Source: an uncultured Veillonella sp.
Lineage (GTDB): Bacteria; Bacillota; Negativicutes; Veillonellales; Veillonellaceae
Assembly (NCBI GenBank): GCA_902466275.1
Contig: CABQQJ010000026.1
Span: 1-8,037 of the forward strand
Length of the DNA stretch: 8,037 nt
Direction of reading: 5' to 3'
Shown here: one piece after another, positions 1-5,554 of the stretch
Position numbering within the stretch: the stretch's first letter is position 1
How the letters are laid out: each line of letters starts with the position of its first letter
The notes under the pieces: generated by a model
Told to the model about the DNA's origin: nothing
Databases searched by the model: none
What the model saw: the letters and a program-made list of their open reading frames with translations, nothing else
Position numbers and translations under genes: made by a program

Positions 1-221
1 TAAATAAACCTGTTGTCGCGCTTTTTGGACCTACAGATCCTAAGCTGTGGGGACCGTTGACGGGGAACTTTAAGGTTCTTGTTAATGATGAGTTAGATTG
101 CTTAGGATGTCGTAAACGACGTTGTCCTAAGCCTGATCAATATTGTATGTCTGGTATTGAATCGGTACGCGTGAAAAAGGCAATTTTCGAATTAATAGGA
201 GATAAACATGGCAAAGTTTAA
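1..221 (+). CDS. Glycosyltransferase family 9 (heptosyltransferase-like), C-terminal part
   Basis: The window opens inside this gene. The frame starting at base 3 is open for 72 codons to a TAA at 219-221. The fragment starts NKPVVALFGPTDPKLWGP, which matches the family-9 'LFGPTDP...WGP' block that contributes to the nucleotide-sugar site. It continues with a cysteine cluster, CLGCRKRRCP then YCM, typical of the C-terminus of ADP-heptose:LPS heptosyltransferases and relatives, where 'C..C....CP....CM..I' precedes the final helix. Such enzymes add heptose or another sugar to the LPS core at the cytoplasmic face of the inner membrane, which implies a diderm cell. The exact acceptor and sugar cannot be told from the fragment. 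The gene overlaps the next one by 14 bases, so the two are probably translationally coupled. Family assignment is firm; specificity is unknown. Confidence 0.85.
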   Translation, partial: NKPVVALFGPTDPKLWGPLTGNFKVLVNDELDCLGCRKRRCPKPDQYCMSGIESVRVKKAIFELIGDKHGKV

Positions 222-534
222 AATTCAAAAAGGCTTATCCGATGCGGATATGATGAAAAACTTTAAAGATACTGAAAATTTTGAAGAAACAATGCTTGAT
301 AGAGAGCGTTCTGCTAAGAAACCTGTCGTATATCAAAGTCCAAAACAAAAGGAAGATGCATTCTATCGTGAATTCCTTACAGAGAAGGTAGAGACTTTAA
401 TTGGTAAAATGTTGCTCGATATTAAGATGGAATACTTCAAAGAAGGTGAGGGTGCATTCTCTATCCAAGTTAAACGAGATGGTAAAAATATCGTTCTTGA
501 AACGGCACCAAAAAAGGTAAAACCTGAAAAATAA
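208..534 (+). CDS. Conserved-looking small protein of unknown function (108 aa)
   Basis: I do not recognise this protein family. The start is ATG at 208, preceded by AGGAGA at 197-202 with a 5-base gap, so it is well supported. The 108-residue product is highly charged, rich in Lys and Glu, has no cysteine, no signal peptide and no membrane segment, and is presumably cytoplasmic. Roughly residues 1-50 look polar and possibly flexible; residues 51-75 (YREFLTEKVETLIGKMLLDI) could form an amphipathic helix; residues 76-100 have alternating hydrophobic residues suggestive of a small beta hairpin (AFSIQVKRDGKNIVLETA). It begins inside the 3' end of the glycosyltransferase gene (14-base overlap) and is followed at once by a strong terminator, so it is the last gene of that operon. 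A link to LPS synthesis is only a guess from position. Confidence 0.8.
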   Translation: MAKFKIQKGLSDADMMKNFKDTENFEETMLDRERSAKKPVVYQSPKQKEDAFYREFLTEKVETLIGKMLLDIKMEYFKEGEGAFSIQVKRDGKNIVLETAPKKVKPEK

Positions 535-556
535 TATAATAATAATTGCTTACTAT

Positions 557-587
557 AAGAACCTACCTATAAAAGGTAGGTTCTTTT
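557..587 (+). terminator. Rho-independent terminator of the glycosyltransferase operon
   Basis: Perfect 11-bp stem AAGAACCTACC (557-567) with GGTAGGTTCTT (575-585), 7-base loop, and a T-rich 3' side ending TTCTTTTG. It lies 22 bases after the stop of the 108-residue gene and closes that operon. Confidence 0.9.
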
Positions 588-892
588 GTATATTTATAAA
601 TTACAATAATGAAGGTATATTATCAATAAAAGTGATGAGCTCATAAGTGTACCGATGATTATCGAAGTACTAGATTTATAAATACCGATATACTTTGGCG
701 GATGGCCAATAATAACTAAAAATTATTGCGATATAAATTTTGGTTTCTCATTAAAAAGAGAAATTACAAAGAAATATAATTGATTAAAAATACATGTTAA
801 ATCCTAGCTTTTTAGCACTTTATTGTGATTTCTATCACGAAAAAATCATAATTGAATACATGAAATTATGAGTAAATAGCATAATGTGGTTG
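588..892. other. Gene-free upstream region of the carboxyltransferase gene
   Basis: No convincing ORF on either strand. The stretch is AT-rich and carries small dyads: TTGGC/GCCAA at 695-709 and TTTCTC/GAGAAA at 744-763. It also holds the better-formed TTGTGA-N6-TCACGA site at 823-840, annotated separately. Nothing else in it can be named. Confidence 0.5.
823..840. promoter_or_regulatory. Rex-like or CRP/FNR-like operator dyad
   Basis: TTGTGA (823-828), six bases, TCACGA (835-840). The published Rex consensus is TTGTGA-N6-TCACAA, and the CRP core is TGTGA-N6-TCACA, so this site differs from the Rex pattern at one position. Its centre is about 96 bases upstream of the predicted transcription start of the carboxyltransferase gene. 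That is far for simple repression but possible for a class I activator or a distal site. Rex senses NADH/NAD+ and controls fermentative genes in many Firmicutes, which would suit an oxaloacetate/pyruvate enzyme. The identity of the binding protein is inference. Confidence 0.4.
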
Positions 893-921
893 TTGACAAA
901 GAATTTTATAAGTAGTCTAAT
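893..921 (+). promoter_or_regulatory. Sigma-A-type promoter of the carboxyltransferase gene
   Basis: TTGACA at 893-898 (perfect -35), a 17-base spacer, and TCTAAT at 916-921 (5 of 6 matches to TATAAT). Predicted start of transcription is near 928, giving a leader of about 134 nt before the ATG at 1062. Confidence 0.75.
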
Positions 922-932
922 ATAAGTATGTA

Positions 933-984
933 TTACGATTTTAGCGCGTTTGGCTAGTGTGAGCAGACATCGAAAAAATCGTAA
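933..984 (+). promoter_or_regulatory. Nested hairpin in the 5' leader of the carboxyltransferase mRNA
   Basis: A perfect 10-bp outer stem joins TTACGATTTT (933-942) to AAAATCGTAA (975-984). The enclosed 32 bases can form a second helix: GTTT (948-951) with AGAC (965-968, one G-U pair) and GCT (953-955) with AGC (962-964), with one bulged G and a 6-base loop. The internal loop would have AGCGC on one side and ATCGAA on the other. The structure starts about 5 nt from the predicted transcription start and is followed by an A run, not a T run, so it is not a terminator on this strand. It could be a 5' stabilising element, a protein-binding site or a small cis-regulatory RNA. No known riboswitch class is recognised. 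Confidence 0.5.
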
Positions 985-1061
985 AAAAAATAGGTATGAG
1001 ATAGTTGTTTAATGAGTGTATAAAGTTACATACACAGACTATTTCGATTTGGAGGATTAAC

Positions 1062-2414
1062 ATGGCTAAAAAATTAAGAATCTGCGAAACCGTTCTTCGT
1101 GACGGTCATCAATCTATTTTGGCAACACGCATGCGTTACGAACAAATGGAACCAGTGCTTGGCCTTTTAGATGAAATTGGTTATGAAGCTCTTGAATGTT
1201 GGGGCGGCGCTACTTATGACAGCTGTCTTCGTTTCTTGAATGAAGATCCATGGGAACGCCTTCGCAAATTGAAAGCTAATTTGAAAAATACCCCATTGCA
1301 AATGTTGCTTCGCGGTCAAAATTTGTTGGGCTATAAACACTACTCCGACGACGTAGTAGAAGCATTCTGTAATGCGGCTGTAAAAAATGGTATCGACCGT
1401 ATCCGTATTTTCGACGCATTGAATGACCCTCGTAACATGGAAGCTGCTATTAAGTACTCCAAAAAAGCAGGCGCACACGTTCAATCCGCTATGGTATACA
1501 CAATCTCCCCAGTTCATACAACTGAAAGCTTCTTGAAAGTAGCTGAAACTTTGGTAGAAATGGGTACTGATTCCCTTTGTATCAAAGATATGTCCGGTTT
1601 GTTAGGACCTGCTGATGCATATGATTTGGTTTCCACATTCAAAAAACGTTTTGGCGAATTGCCAATCGACTTGCACAGCCATTTCACTTGCGGTCTTGCA
1701 AGCACTACATACTGGGAAGCTGCTAAAGCTGGCGTAGATATCATCGATACTGCTATCTCTCCATTCGCTCATGCAACTAGCCAACCAGCTACTGAAACTA
1801 TGATCGAAATGTTCAAAGGTACTGAATGGGATCTTGGTCTTGACCTTGATAAATATATTCCATTAGTTGACCACTTCCGTAAAGTAAAACAACAAATCGC
1901 TGAAGAATTCAACTTGAAACCAGCTAGTGATGTAATCCCTGCTGTTCGTCGTTACCAAATTCCTGGCGGTATGTTGTCCAATACTCAAAACCAATTGAAC
2001 GAAATGGGTATGGGCGATCGCTTCTTCGACGTTATGGATGAAATGCCACGCGTTCGTGAAGACTTGGGTTACCCTCCATTGGTAACTCCAACATCCCAAA
2101 TCGTTGGTACAATGGCTATGATGAACGTTATGATGGGCGACCGTTACAAAATGGTTCCTAACGAAGTTAAAGACCTTGTACGCGGTAAATACGGTGCGTT
2201 GCCTGGTAAAATTTCTGACGAAATCCGTCACACTATCATCGGTGATGAAGAACCTATCACTTGCCGTCCAGCAGATCTTATCGAACCTGAATTGGAAGGT
2301 TACCGTCAAGATTTAGCTTCTAAAGGCTACAATGGTATCACTGACGAAGACGTATTGACTTACGCTATGTTCCCAGAAGTTGCTATTAACTTCTTCGATG
2401 CAAATCGTCGTTAA
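1062..2414 (+). CDS. Oxaloacetate decarboxylase alpha / pyruvate carboxylase subunit B-type carboxyltransferase, lacking a biotin domain
   Basis: The 450-residue protein is a metal-dependent carboxyltransferase of the OadA/PycB/transcarboxylase-5S group, which moves CO2 between oxaloacetate/pyruvate and biotin. It begins with the catalytic TVLRDGHQS motif (Asp14, His16, Gln17), then MLLRGQNLLGY (81-91), FDALNDPRN, the likely carbamylated lysine in CIKDM (Lys175) and the metal ligands HSHFT (His205, His207). The TIM barrel covers about residues 1-270, followed by the conserved carboxylase region to the C-terminus. Full OadA chains are near 600 residues and end in a biotinyl domain with an AMKM motif; none is present here, so a separate biotin carrier must be used, as with transcarboxylase 5S. 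ATG at 1062 follows GGAGG (1051-1055, 6-base gap); the frame is open to an upstream TTG at 1005, but that would sit before the ribosome site. The gene is transcribed alone between its own promoter and terminator. Confidence 0.9.
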   Translation: MAKKLRICETVLRDGHQSILATRMRYEQMEPVLGLLDEIGYEALECWGGATYDSCLRFLNEDPWERLRKLKANLKNTPLQMLLRGQNLLGYKHYSDDVVEAFCNAAVKNGIDRIRIFDALNDPRNMEAAIKYSKKAGAHVQSAMVYTISPVHTTESFLKVAETLVEMGTDSLCIKDMSGLLGPADAYDLVSTFKKRFGELPIDLHSHFTCGLASTTYWEAAKAGVDIIDTAISPFAHATSQPATETMIEMFKGTEWDLGLDLDKYIPLVDHFRKVKQQIAEEFNLKPASDVIPAVRRYQIPGGMLSNTQNQLNEMGMGDRFFDVMDEMPRVREDLGYPPLVTPTSQIVGTMAMMNVMMGDRYKMVPNEVKDLVRGKYGALPGKISDEIRHTIIGDEEPITCRPADLIEPELEGYRQDLASKGYNGITDEDVLTYAMFPEVAINFFDANRR

Positions 2415-2424
2415 TTCAAACTTT

Positions 2425-2456
2425 AAAAGAGGATTCTTAGGAATCCTCTTTTTTTT
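2425..2456 (+). terminator. Rho-independent terminator of the carboxyltransferase gene
   Basis: AAAAGAGGATTC (2425-2436) pairs with GAATCCTCTTTT (2441-2452) around a TTAG tetraloop, and the T run continues to 2456. It starts 10 bases after the stop codon. Confidence 0.95.
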
Positions 2457-2861
2457 GACCATATTTAAACTATCCTCATAGAGAAATAGTATAATCTAGT
2501 ATATATTTTTTTATTAAATGAAGAGATCCAATAGTTGTCTTATATTTTATATTTTAGTTTTTTTATAAACAGCATAGACAAGTTCCTATTAAAAGGGGAG
2601 ACTAAGGAACTATGAAATATCAGATATTACCAATTTTCATATCGCCATAAGATACATGGGTGCGTGTGAAAATATAATTTTTACGAAAAGTATTAGATAT
2701 TAAAAGGGTCGAGGGACCTTTGAATAATCGGTCAATTATAAACTACGTATGAAAGAATAGTGAAAAATATGTTGGATATTTGCGTGTTTTACTTGCGTTA
2801 AGTATTAAAAATAGCGTAAACTATAGAGAGTATCTACTATTTATGATATTGAGGTAATCCT
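2457..2861. other. Gene-free stretch upstream of the sensor kinase gene
   Basis: About 405 AT-rich bases without a convincing gene. Visible structure: AGTTCCT (2581-2587) and AGGAACT (2605-2611) form a 7-bp dyad; AATATC-A-GATATT at 2616-2628 is a small palindrome; and 2703-2721 forms a short hairpin (AAAGG-TC with GACCTTT, one bulged G). None has a following T run. TTGCGT occurs twice, at 2780-2785 and 2793-2798, 13 bases apart. The second copy with TAAACT (2817-2822) after 18 bases makes a weak candidate promoter for the kinase operon. Confidence 0.4.
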
Positions 2862-4202
2862 GTGAATTTACAAATACGAATTTGGATATCCAATGTTGTG
2901 CTGTTTGTTGTACCTATTTTAATAGCAATCATCTTATTTTTGCTATATTTTACAGGTTTGCGCATATTGGCCAATGCCGGTTACTATTTGCGTATTGAGC
3001 AGGAACAACAGTTTAAAAGTGTCAGTCGAATAACTGAAACCATTACCTTTTATGGGTTAGAAAATGATCTAATTAATAGCTTGGTTAAGCCTAGCTATAG
3101 CTTACTTGATCCAAAGGAAGTATATGTTGAAGTACTTGATCAAGGAAGTATGGTGTATAACTACGGTAATCCACAAATCTATAGTGCATCTGCTATCGTT
3201 GGCCTTATCGATGTAAATCCTGAATTACAGGGCATTGTATATCAGTCCAATAATACTTTCGTATATGAAATGAGGAAATACGATGGGCGTCATGCTTACG
3301 TATATCATATTGCTATAAAGCGCGCTACTCATGGTAGTGATAGCTTAATGGAATCCGTATCTTTCTATATTATCGTAGTTTCCATATTGCTCTTTATTGT
3401 TACATTTTTTGCTATTAACCGATTTGTTACACGATTTATCATGATTCACGTTAAGAACATGACAAAGTCGTTAGAAATGGCAAATCGTCAGATTGAAATG
3501 GAACAGGAGCAACAAAAAGAGCTACTCGCTGGTATATCCCATGATATACGAACTCCGTTGACGGCTATTAAAGCGTATGCTGAAGGCGTTCGTGATGGTA
3601 TTGCACCAACGGAAGAGCAACAAAAAAGATACATGGGGATTATATTGAAACGGGCCAATGATTTAGATTCTATGTTAGAGGAACTATTCCTCATAACAAC
3701 ATTGAACTATAAAAAAGAATCTCGTCCATCTGAGCGAATTGAATTAGGTCAGTTTGTACGTGACTTTGTAGAAGATCATTTAGCTCCGTATCAATCGAAA
3801 GGGCTTGAGATTAAGGCCCGTATAGCTACGGAAACACCTTTTATCAATGCTAACCCACAATTGTTACAACGTGTTTTGCAGAATGTGTTGAACAATAGTG
3901 CTAAGTATAAAATGACCGATATTGGTCATTGCGTCATAGATGTAACGAGTGATGATGATTTTGTATACTGTGTCATCAGTGATGATGGACCAGGTGTGCC
4001 GCCAGAATCTCTAGAGCGTCTGATGCGCCCATTCTATCGTGTAGATTCGTCTCGTACGAATCCTCAAGAAGGTAGTGGCCTAGGATTGTCGATTATCCGT
4101 CGAATTATGGAAATCTTTGAAGGCCGAGTTGTGATTGAAAATGTAAGACCACATGGTCTACGTATTATATTAGAATTTCCTAAACAAGGAGAAGAATCAT
4201 GA
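2862..4202 (+). CDS. Membrane sensor histidine kinase
   Basis: A 446-residue class I histidine kinase that would sense an envelope signal and phosphorylate the regulator encoded next. Membrane segments lie at about 10-32 and 167-186, enclosing an extracytoplasmic domain of about 130 residues with no recognised family motif. A short HAMP-like linker and a coiled-coil stretch (about 187-222) follow. The dimerisation/phosphoacceptor box is GISHDIRTPLTAIKAYAEG with His227. The ATPase domain has the N box NVLNNSAKY (341-349), G1 DDGPGVP (374-380), the F box FYRVD (391-395) and G2 GSGLGLS (404-410), so it looks catalytically complete. The start is GTG at 2862, preceded by GAGGT at 2851-2855; an in-frame stop lies just upstream. 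The stop overlaps the regulator's ATG by four bases, a sign of coupled translation. The neighbouring htrA suggests an envelope-stress role like CssS or CiaH, but that is inference. Confidence 0.92.
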   Translation: MNLQIRIWISNVVLFVVPILIAIILFLLYFTGLRILANAGYYLRIEQEQQFKSVSRITETITFYGLENDLINSLVKPSYSLLDPKEVYVEVLDQGSMVYNYGNPQIYSASAIVGLIDVNPELQGIVYQSNNTFVYEMRKYDGRHAYVYHIAIKRATHGSDSLMESVSFYIIVVSILLFIVTFFAINRFVTRFIMIHVKNMTKSLEMANRQIEMEQEQQKELLAGISHDIRTPLTAIKAYAEGVRDGIAPTEEQQKRYMGIILKRANDLDSMLEELFLITTLNYKKESRPSERIELGQFVRDFVEDHLAPYQSKGLEIKARIATETPFINANPQLLQRVLQNVLNNSAKYKMTDIGHCVIDVTSDDDFVYCVISDDGPGVPPESLERLMRPFYRVDSSRTNPQEGSGLGLSIIRRIMEIFEGRVVIENVRPHGLRIILEFPKQGEES

Positions 4203-4888
4203 GTGAACATATCTTAATTATTGAAGACGATTTGGATATCGCCAATATTGAGCGTGATTATTTAATGGTGGCGGGCTATGATGTAACGATTATGACTAAT
4301 GGTACAGATGGCATTGAAGCAGCATTAAATACTCCTGTAGATCTTATTATCCTTGATGTTATGTTGCCAGAAATGGATGGCTTTGAAGTTTGTCGCCAAA
4401 TTCGTGACAAAGTTCGTGTACCAATCGTTATGGTAACTGCGCGTCTTGACGATATCGATAAAATCCGTGGCTTAGGCGTAGGTGCTGATGATTATATTGA
4501 AAAGCCATTCTCTCCATCTGTATTAATTGCGAAGATTAAAGCTATGTTGGCGCAATATAAACGTTTAACAGAACGCGATGCAATGGAAACTAATGCTATT
4601 CAATCCGGTGAAATTCGTCTCGATCCTAAGATGATGAAAGTATGGGTGAATGAAAAAGAGGTTCATCTCAAAAAGAAAGAATTCCAGTTGTTAGAGTTTT
4701 TGATGCGTAACCGTGATATTGTATTTAGCAAAGAAGAATTGTATTCTCGTGTATGGGGACTTGACTCCTATGGTGATTATGCAACTGTAGCGGTTCATAT
4801 TAATCGTTTACGTGAAGAAATTGAGGATAATCCATCCGATAGTAAGCATATTATTACAGTTTGGGGTGTAGGTTATAAATTTGTTTAA
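4199..4888 (+). CDS. OmpR/PhoB-family response regulator
   Basis: The 229-residue protein has an N-terminal receiver domain (about 1-118) and a C-terminal winged-helix DNA-binding domain (about 133-229). Receiver residues are intact: acidic pocket Asp10-Asp11, phosphoacceptor Asp53 in LIILDVMLPEMDG, Thr80 and Lys102 in the EKPF motif. The effector domain shows KKKEFQLLEFLMRN, the recognition-helix region VAVHINRLREEIE, and ends with the wing sequence VWGVGYKFV typical of this family. It should be phosphorylated by the kinase of the overlapping upstream gene and bind direct-repeat DNA as a dimer. ATG at 4199 lies inside the kinase stop (ATGA), with AAGGAG at 4186-4191 seven bases before it. 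No terminator follows immediately; the first strong one is at 5169-5218. Its targets are not shown by the sequence, though the small RNA and htrA promoters just downstream are natural candidates. Confidence 0.93.
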   Translation: MSEHILIIEDDLDIANIERDYLMVAGYDVTIMTNGTDGIEAALNTPVDLIILDVMLPEMDGFEVCRQIRDKVRVPIVMVTARLDDIDKIRGLGVGADDYIEKPFSPSVLIAKIKAMLAQYKRLTERDAMETNAIQSGEIRLDPKMMKVWVNEKEVHLKKKEFQLLEFLMRNRDIVFSKEELYSRVWGLDSYGDYATVAVHINRLREEIEDNPSDSKHIITVWGVGYKFV

Positions 4889-4949
4889 TAACCTAAATGG
4901 GTATTCACATTATACTCACGTTATTCGTGGCTGTTGATTAAATATGAGT

Positions 4950-4978
4950 TTGTAGAGAAATTATTATATAGATATAAT
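4950..4978 (+). promoter_or_regulatory. Possible upstream promoter for the small RNA region
   Basis: TTGTAG (4950-4955, 3 of 6), a 17-base spacer and a perfect TATAAT (4973-4978). It would start a transcript near 4985. It is weaker at the -35 than the promoter at 5010-5037, and chance is possible in such AT-rich DNA. Confidence 0.35.
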
Positions 4979-5009
4979 CAAAGATTTAAAAATTGTTTAT
5001 ATACTTCCT

Positions 5010-5037
5010 TTGATAGTTTAGATATTCCATGTATACT
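5010..5037 (+). promoter_or_regulatory. Promoter of the candidate small RNA
   Basis: TTGATA (5010-5015, 5 of 6 to TTGACA), a 16-base spacer and TATACT (5032-5037, 5 of 6 to TATAAT). Predicted transcription start is near 5044. Confidence 0.55.
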
Positions 5038-5043
5038 TATCTA

Positions 5044-5218
5044 AGTAAGGCTGACTTTTGATTCTAGATAAGAAACAACTAAACTTCTCTCTCTTAATAA
5101 GTTCTCTCTCAACTTATCTAGATCACATATACTCTCTCTCAACAGTCCTTACACTCTCAAACTATATGCATAAAGGGCATTTGCTAGCGACGGCTAGTAA
5201 ATGCCCTTTATGTTTTTT
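5044..5218 (+). ncRNA. Candidate CU-repeat small RNA between the two-component genes and htrA
   Basis: A promoter at 5010-5037 and a very strong terminator at 5169-5218 delimit a transcript of about 175 nt with no convincing gene. It contains four pyrimidine motifs: CTCTCTCT (5087-5094), CTCTCTC (5104-5110), CTCTCTCTC (5132-5140) and CTCTC (5154-5158), the first three in similar contexts. A long-range stem TCTAGATAAG (5063-5072) with CTTATCTAGA (5113-5122) can enclose the first two; extending it adds GA/TC with one bulged T. Inside, AAGTT (5099-5103) can pair either with AACTT at 5082-5086 or with AACTT at 5111-5115, each time putting a CU motif in the loop. Repeated single-stranded CU seeds plus a U-tailed terminator are the usual design of a trans-acting RNA that pairs with GA-rich ribosome-binding regions. 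No known RNA family is recognised. A leader of htrA is less likely, since htrA has its own promoter. Confidence 0.55.
5169..5218 (+). terminator. Very strong rho-independent terminator (20-bp stem)
   Basis: The arms 5169-5188 and 5193-5212 pair along 20 bp with a single G-T wobble (5183-5198) around a 4-base loop, followed by TTTTTT at 5213-5218. It ends the candidate small RNA and would also stop any read-through from the response regulator gene before htrA. There is no T run on the other side, so it works on the + strand. Confidence 0.93.
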
Positions 5219-5338
5219 AGATTTTAGATATTTGAATACATTCTATACAGCTTCTTTCAGGATTCTAGGTATTTATCTAGTAGAGGATATACGGTTATAA
5301 TAATTATACTTTTATAAGAAAAGTTATAAATTGGTATC

Positions 5339-5367
5339 TTGCATTGTAAAAGCAGGCGTACTATAAT
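5339..5367 (+). promoter_or_regulatory. Promoter of htrA
   Basis: TTGCAT (5339-5344, 4 of 6), a 17-base spacer and a perfect TATAAT (5362-5367). The predicted start is near 5374, directly at the 30-bp palindrome, leaving a leader of about 180 nt. Confidence 0.65.
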
Positions 5368-5374
5368 ATGTTCA

Positions 5375-5404
5375 TCAAAATCAATTTTATAAAATTGATT
5401 TTGA
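5375..5404. repeat. Perfect 30-bp palindrome at the htrA transcription start
   Basis: Left arm TCAAAATCAATTTTA (5375-5389) is the exact reverse complement of the right arm 5390-5404. It begins 8 bases after the -10 box. In RNA it gives a 13-bp hairpin with a TATA loop at the very 5' end of the message; in DNA it is a symmetric site fit for a dimeric repressor. TCATC (5372-5376) can also pair with GATGA (5405-5409) if two bases bulge. There is no following T run, so it is not a terminator. Confidence 0.7.
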
Positions 5405-5554
5405 GATGATTTGAATTAGTGTGAGACGTGGCGTATTTATAAAGTATCATAATTATATGATTTATGATTTGGTTCTTATTTTAACTTTTATAATCATCAT
5501 TAAGACGTTATGGGTGATGTAGAAGAATATTAAGAAGAATATAAGGAGATCTAC

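Larger units (their letters stand above)
5219..5554. other. Upstream region and long leader of htrA
   Basis: Gene-free. It holds a small hairpin CTAGGT/ATCTAG at 5265-5280, preceded by GATTCTAG (5261-5268), which repeats the GATTCTAG at 5060-5067 inside the small RNA. It also holds ACTTTT/AAAAGT near 5309-5325, the htrA promoter and the 30-bp palindrome (annotated separately), and then an AT-rich leader of about 180 nt. A second perfect TATAAT at 5489-5494 has no good -35 in place. Confidence 0.5.

Noticed and set aside
1863..2309. A 148-codon open frame on the minus strand inside the carboxyltransferase gene
   Set aside because: It lies wholly within a well-supported gene, its translation looks like no protein, and it has no ribosome site; it reflects the codon bias of the + strand gene. 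Shorter minus-strand frames inside other genes were dismissed for the same reason.
2612..2650. A 12-codon ATG frame preceded by AAGGAA
   Set aside because: The gap to the ATG is too short, the peptide shows no pattern, and no promoter or regulated gene is linked to it.
4917..4929. CACG/CGTG mini-hairpin after the response regulator gene as its terminator
   Set aside because: Only four base pairs and no T run follow.
5058..5300. An 80-codon open frame from a TTG across the small RNA, with many Leu and Ser codons before the terminator, like an attenuator leader peptide
   Set aside because: The start is a TTG with only a weak ribosome site, the frame runs straight through the terminator hairpin, the Leu/Ser bias is explained by the CTCTC repeats, and the downstream gene is a protease with its own promoter, not an amino acid gene. 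No anti-terminator pairing with the left arm was seen.
5489..5494. A second perfect TATAAT close to the htrA start
   Set aside because: No acceptable -35 lies 16-18 bases upstream; in DNA this AT-rich such hexamers arise by chance.
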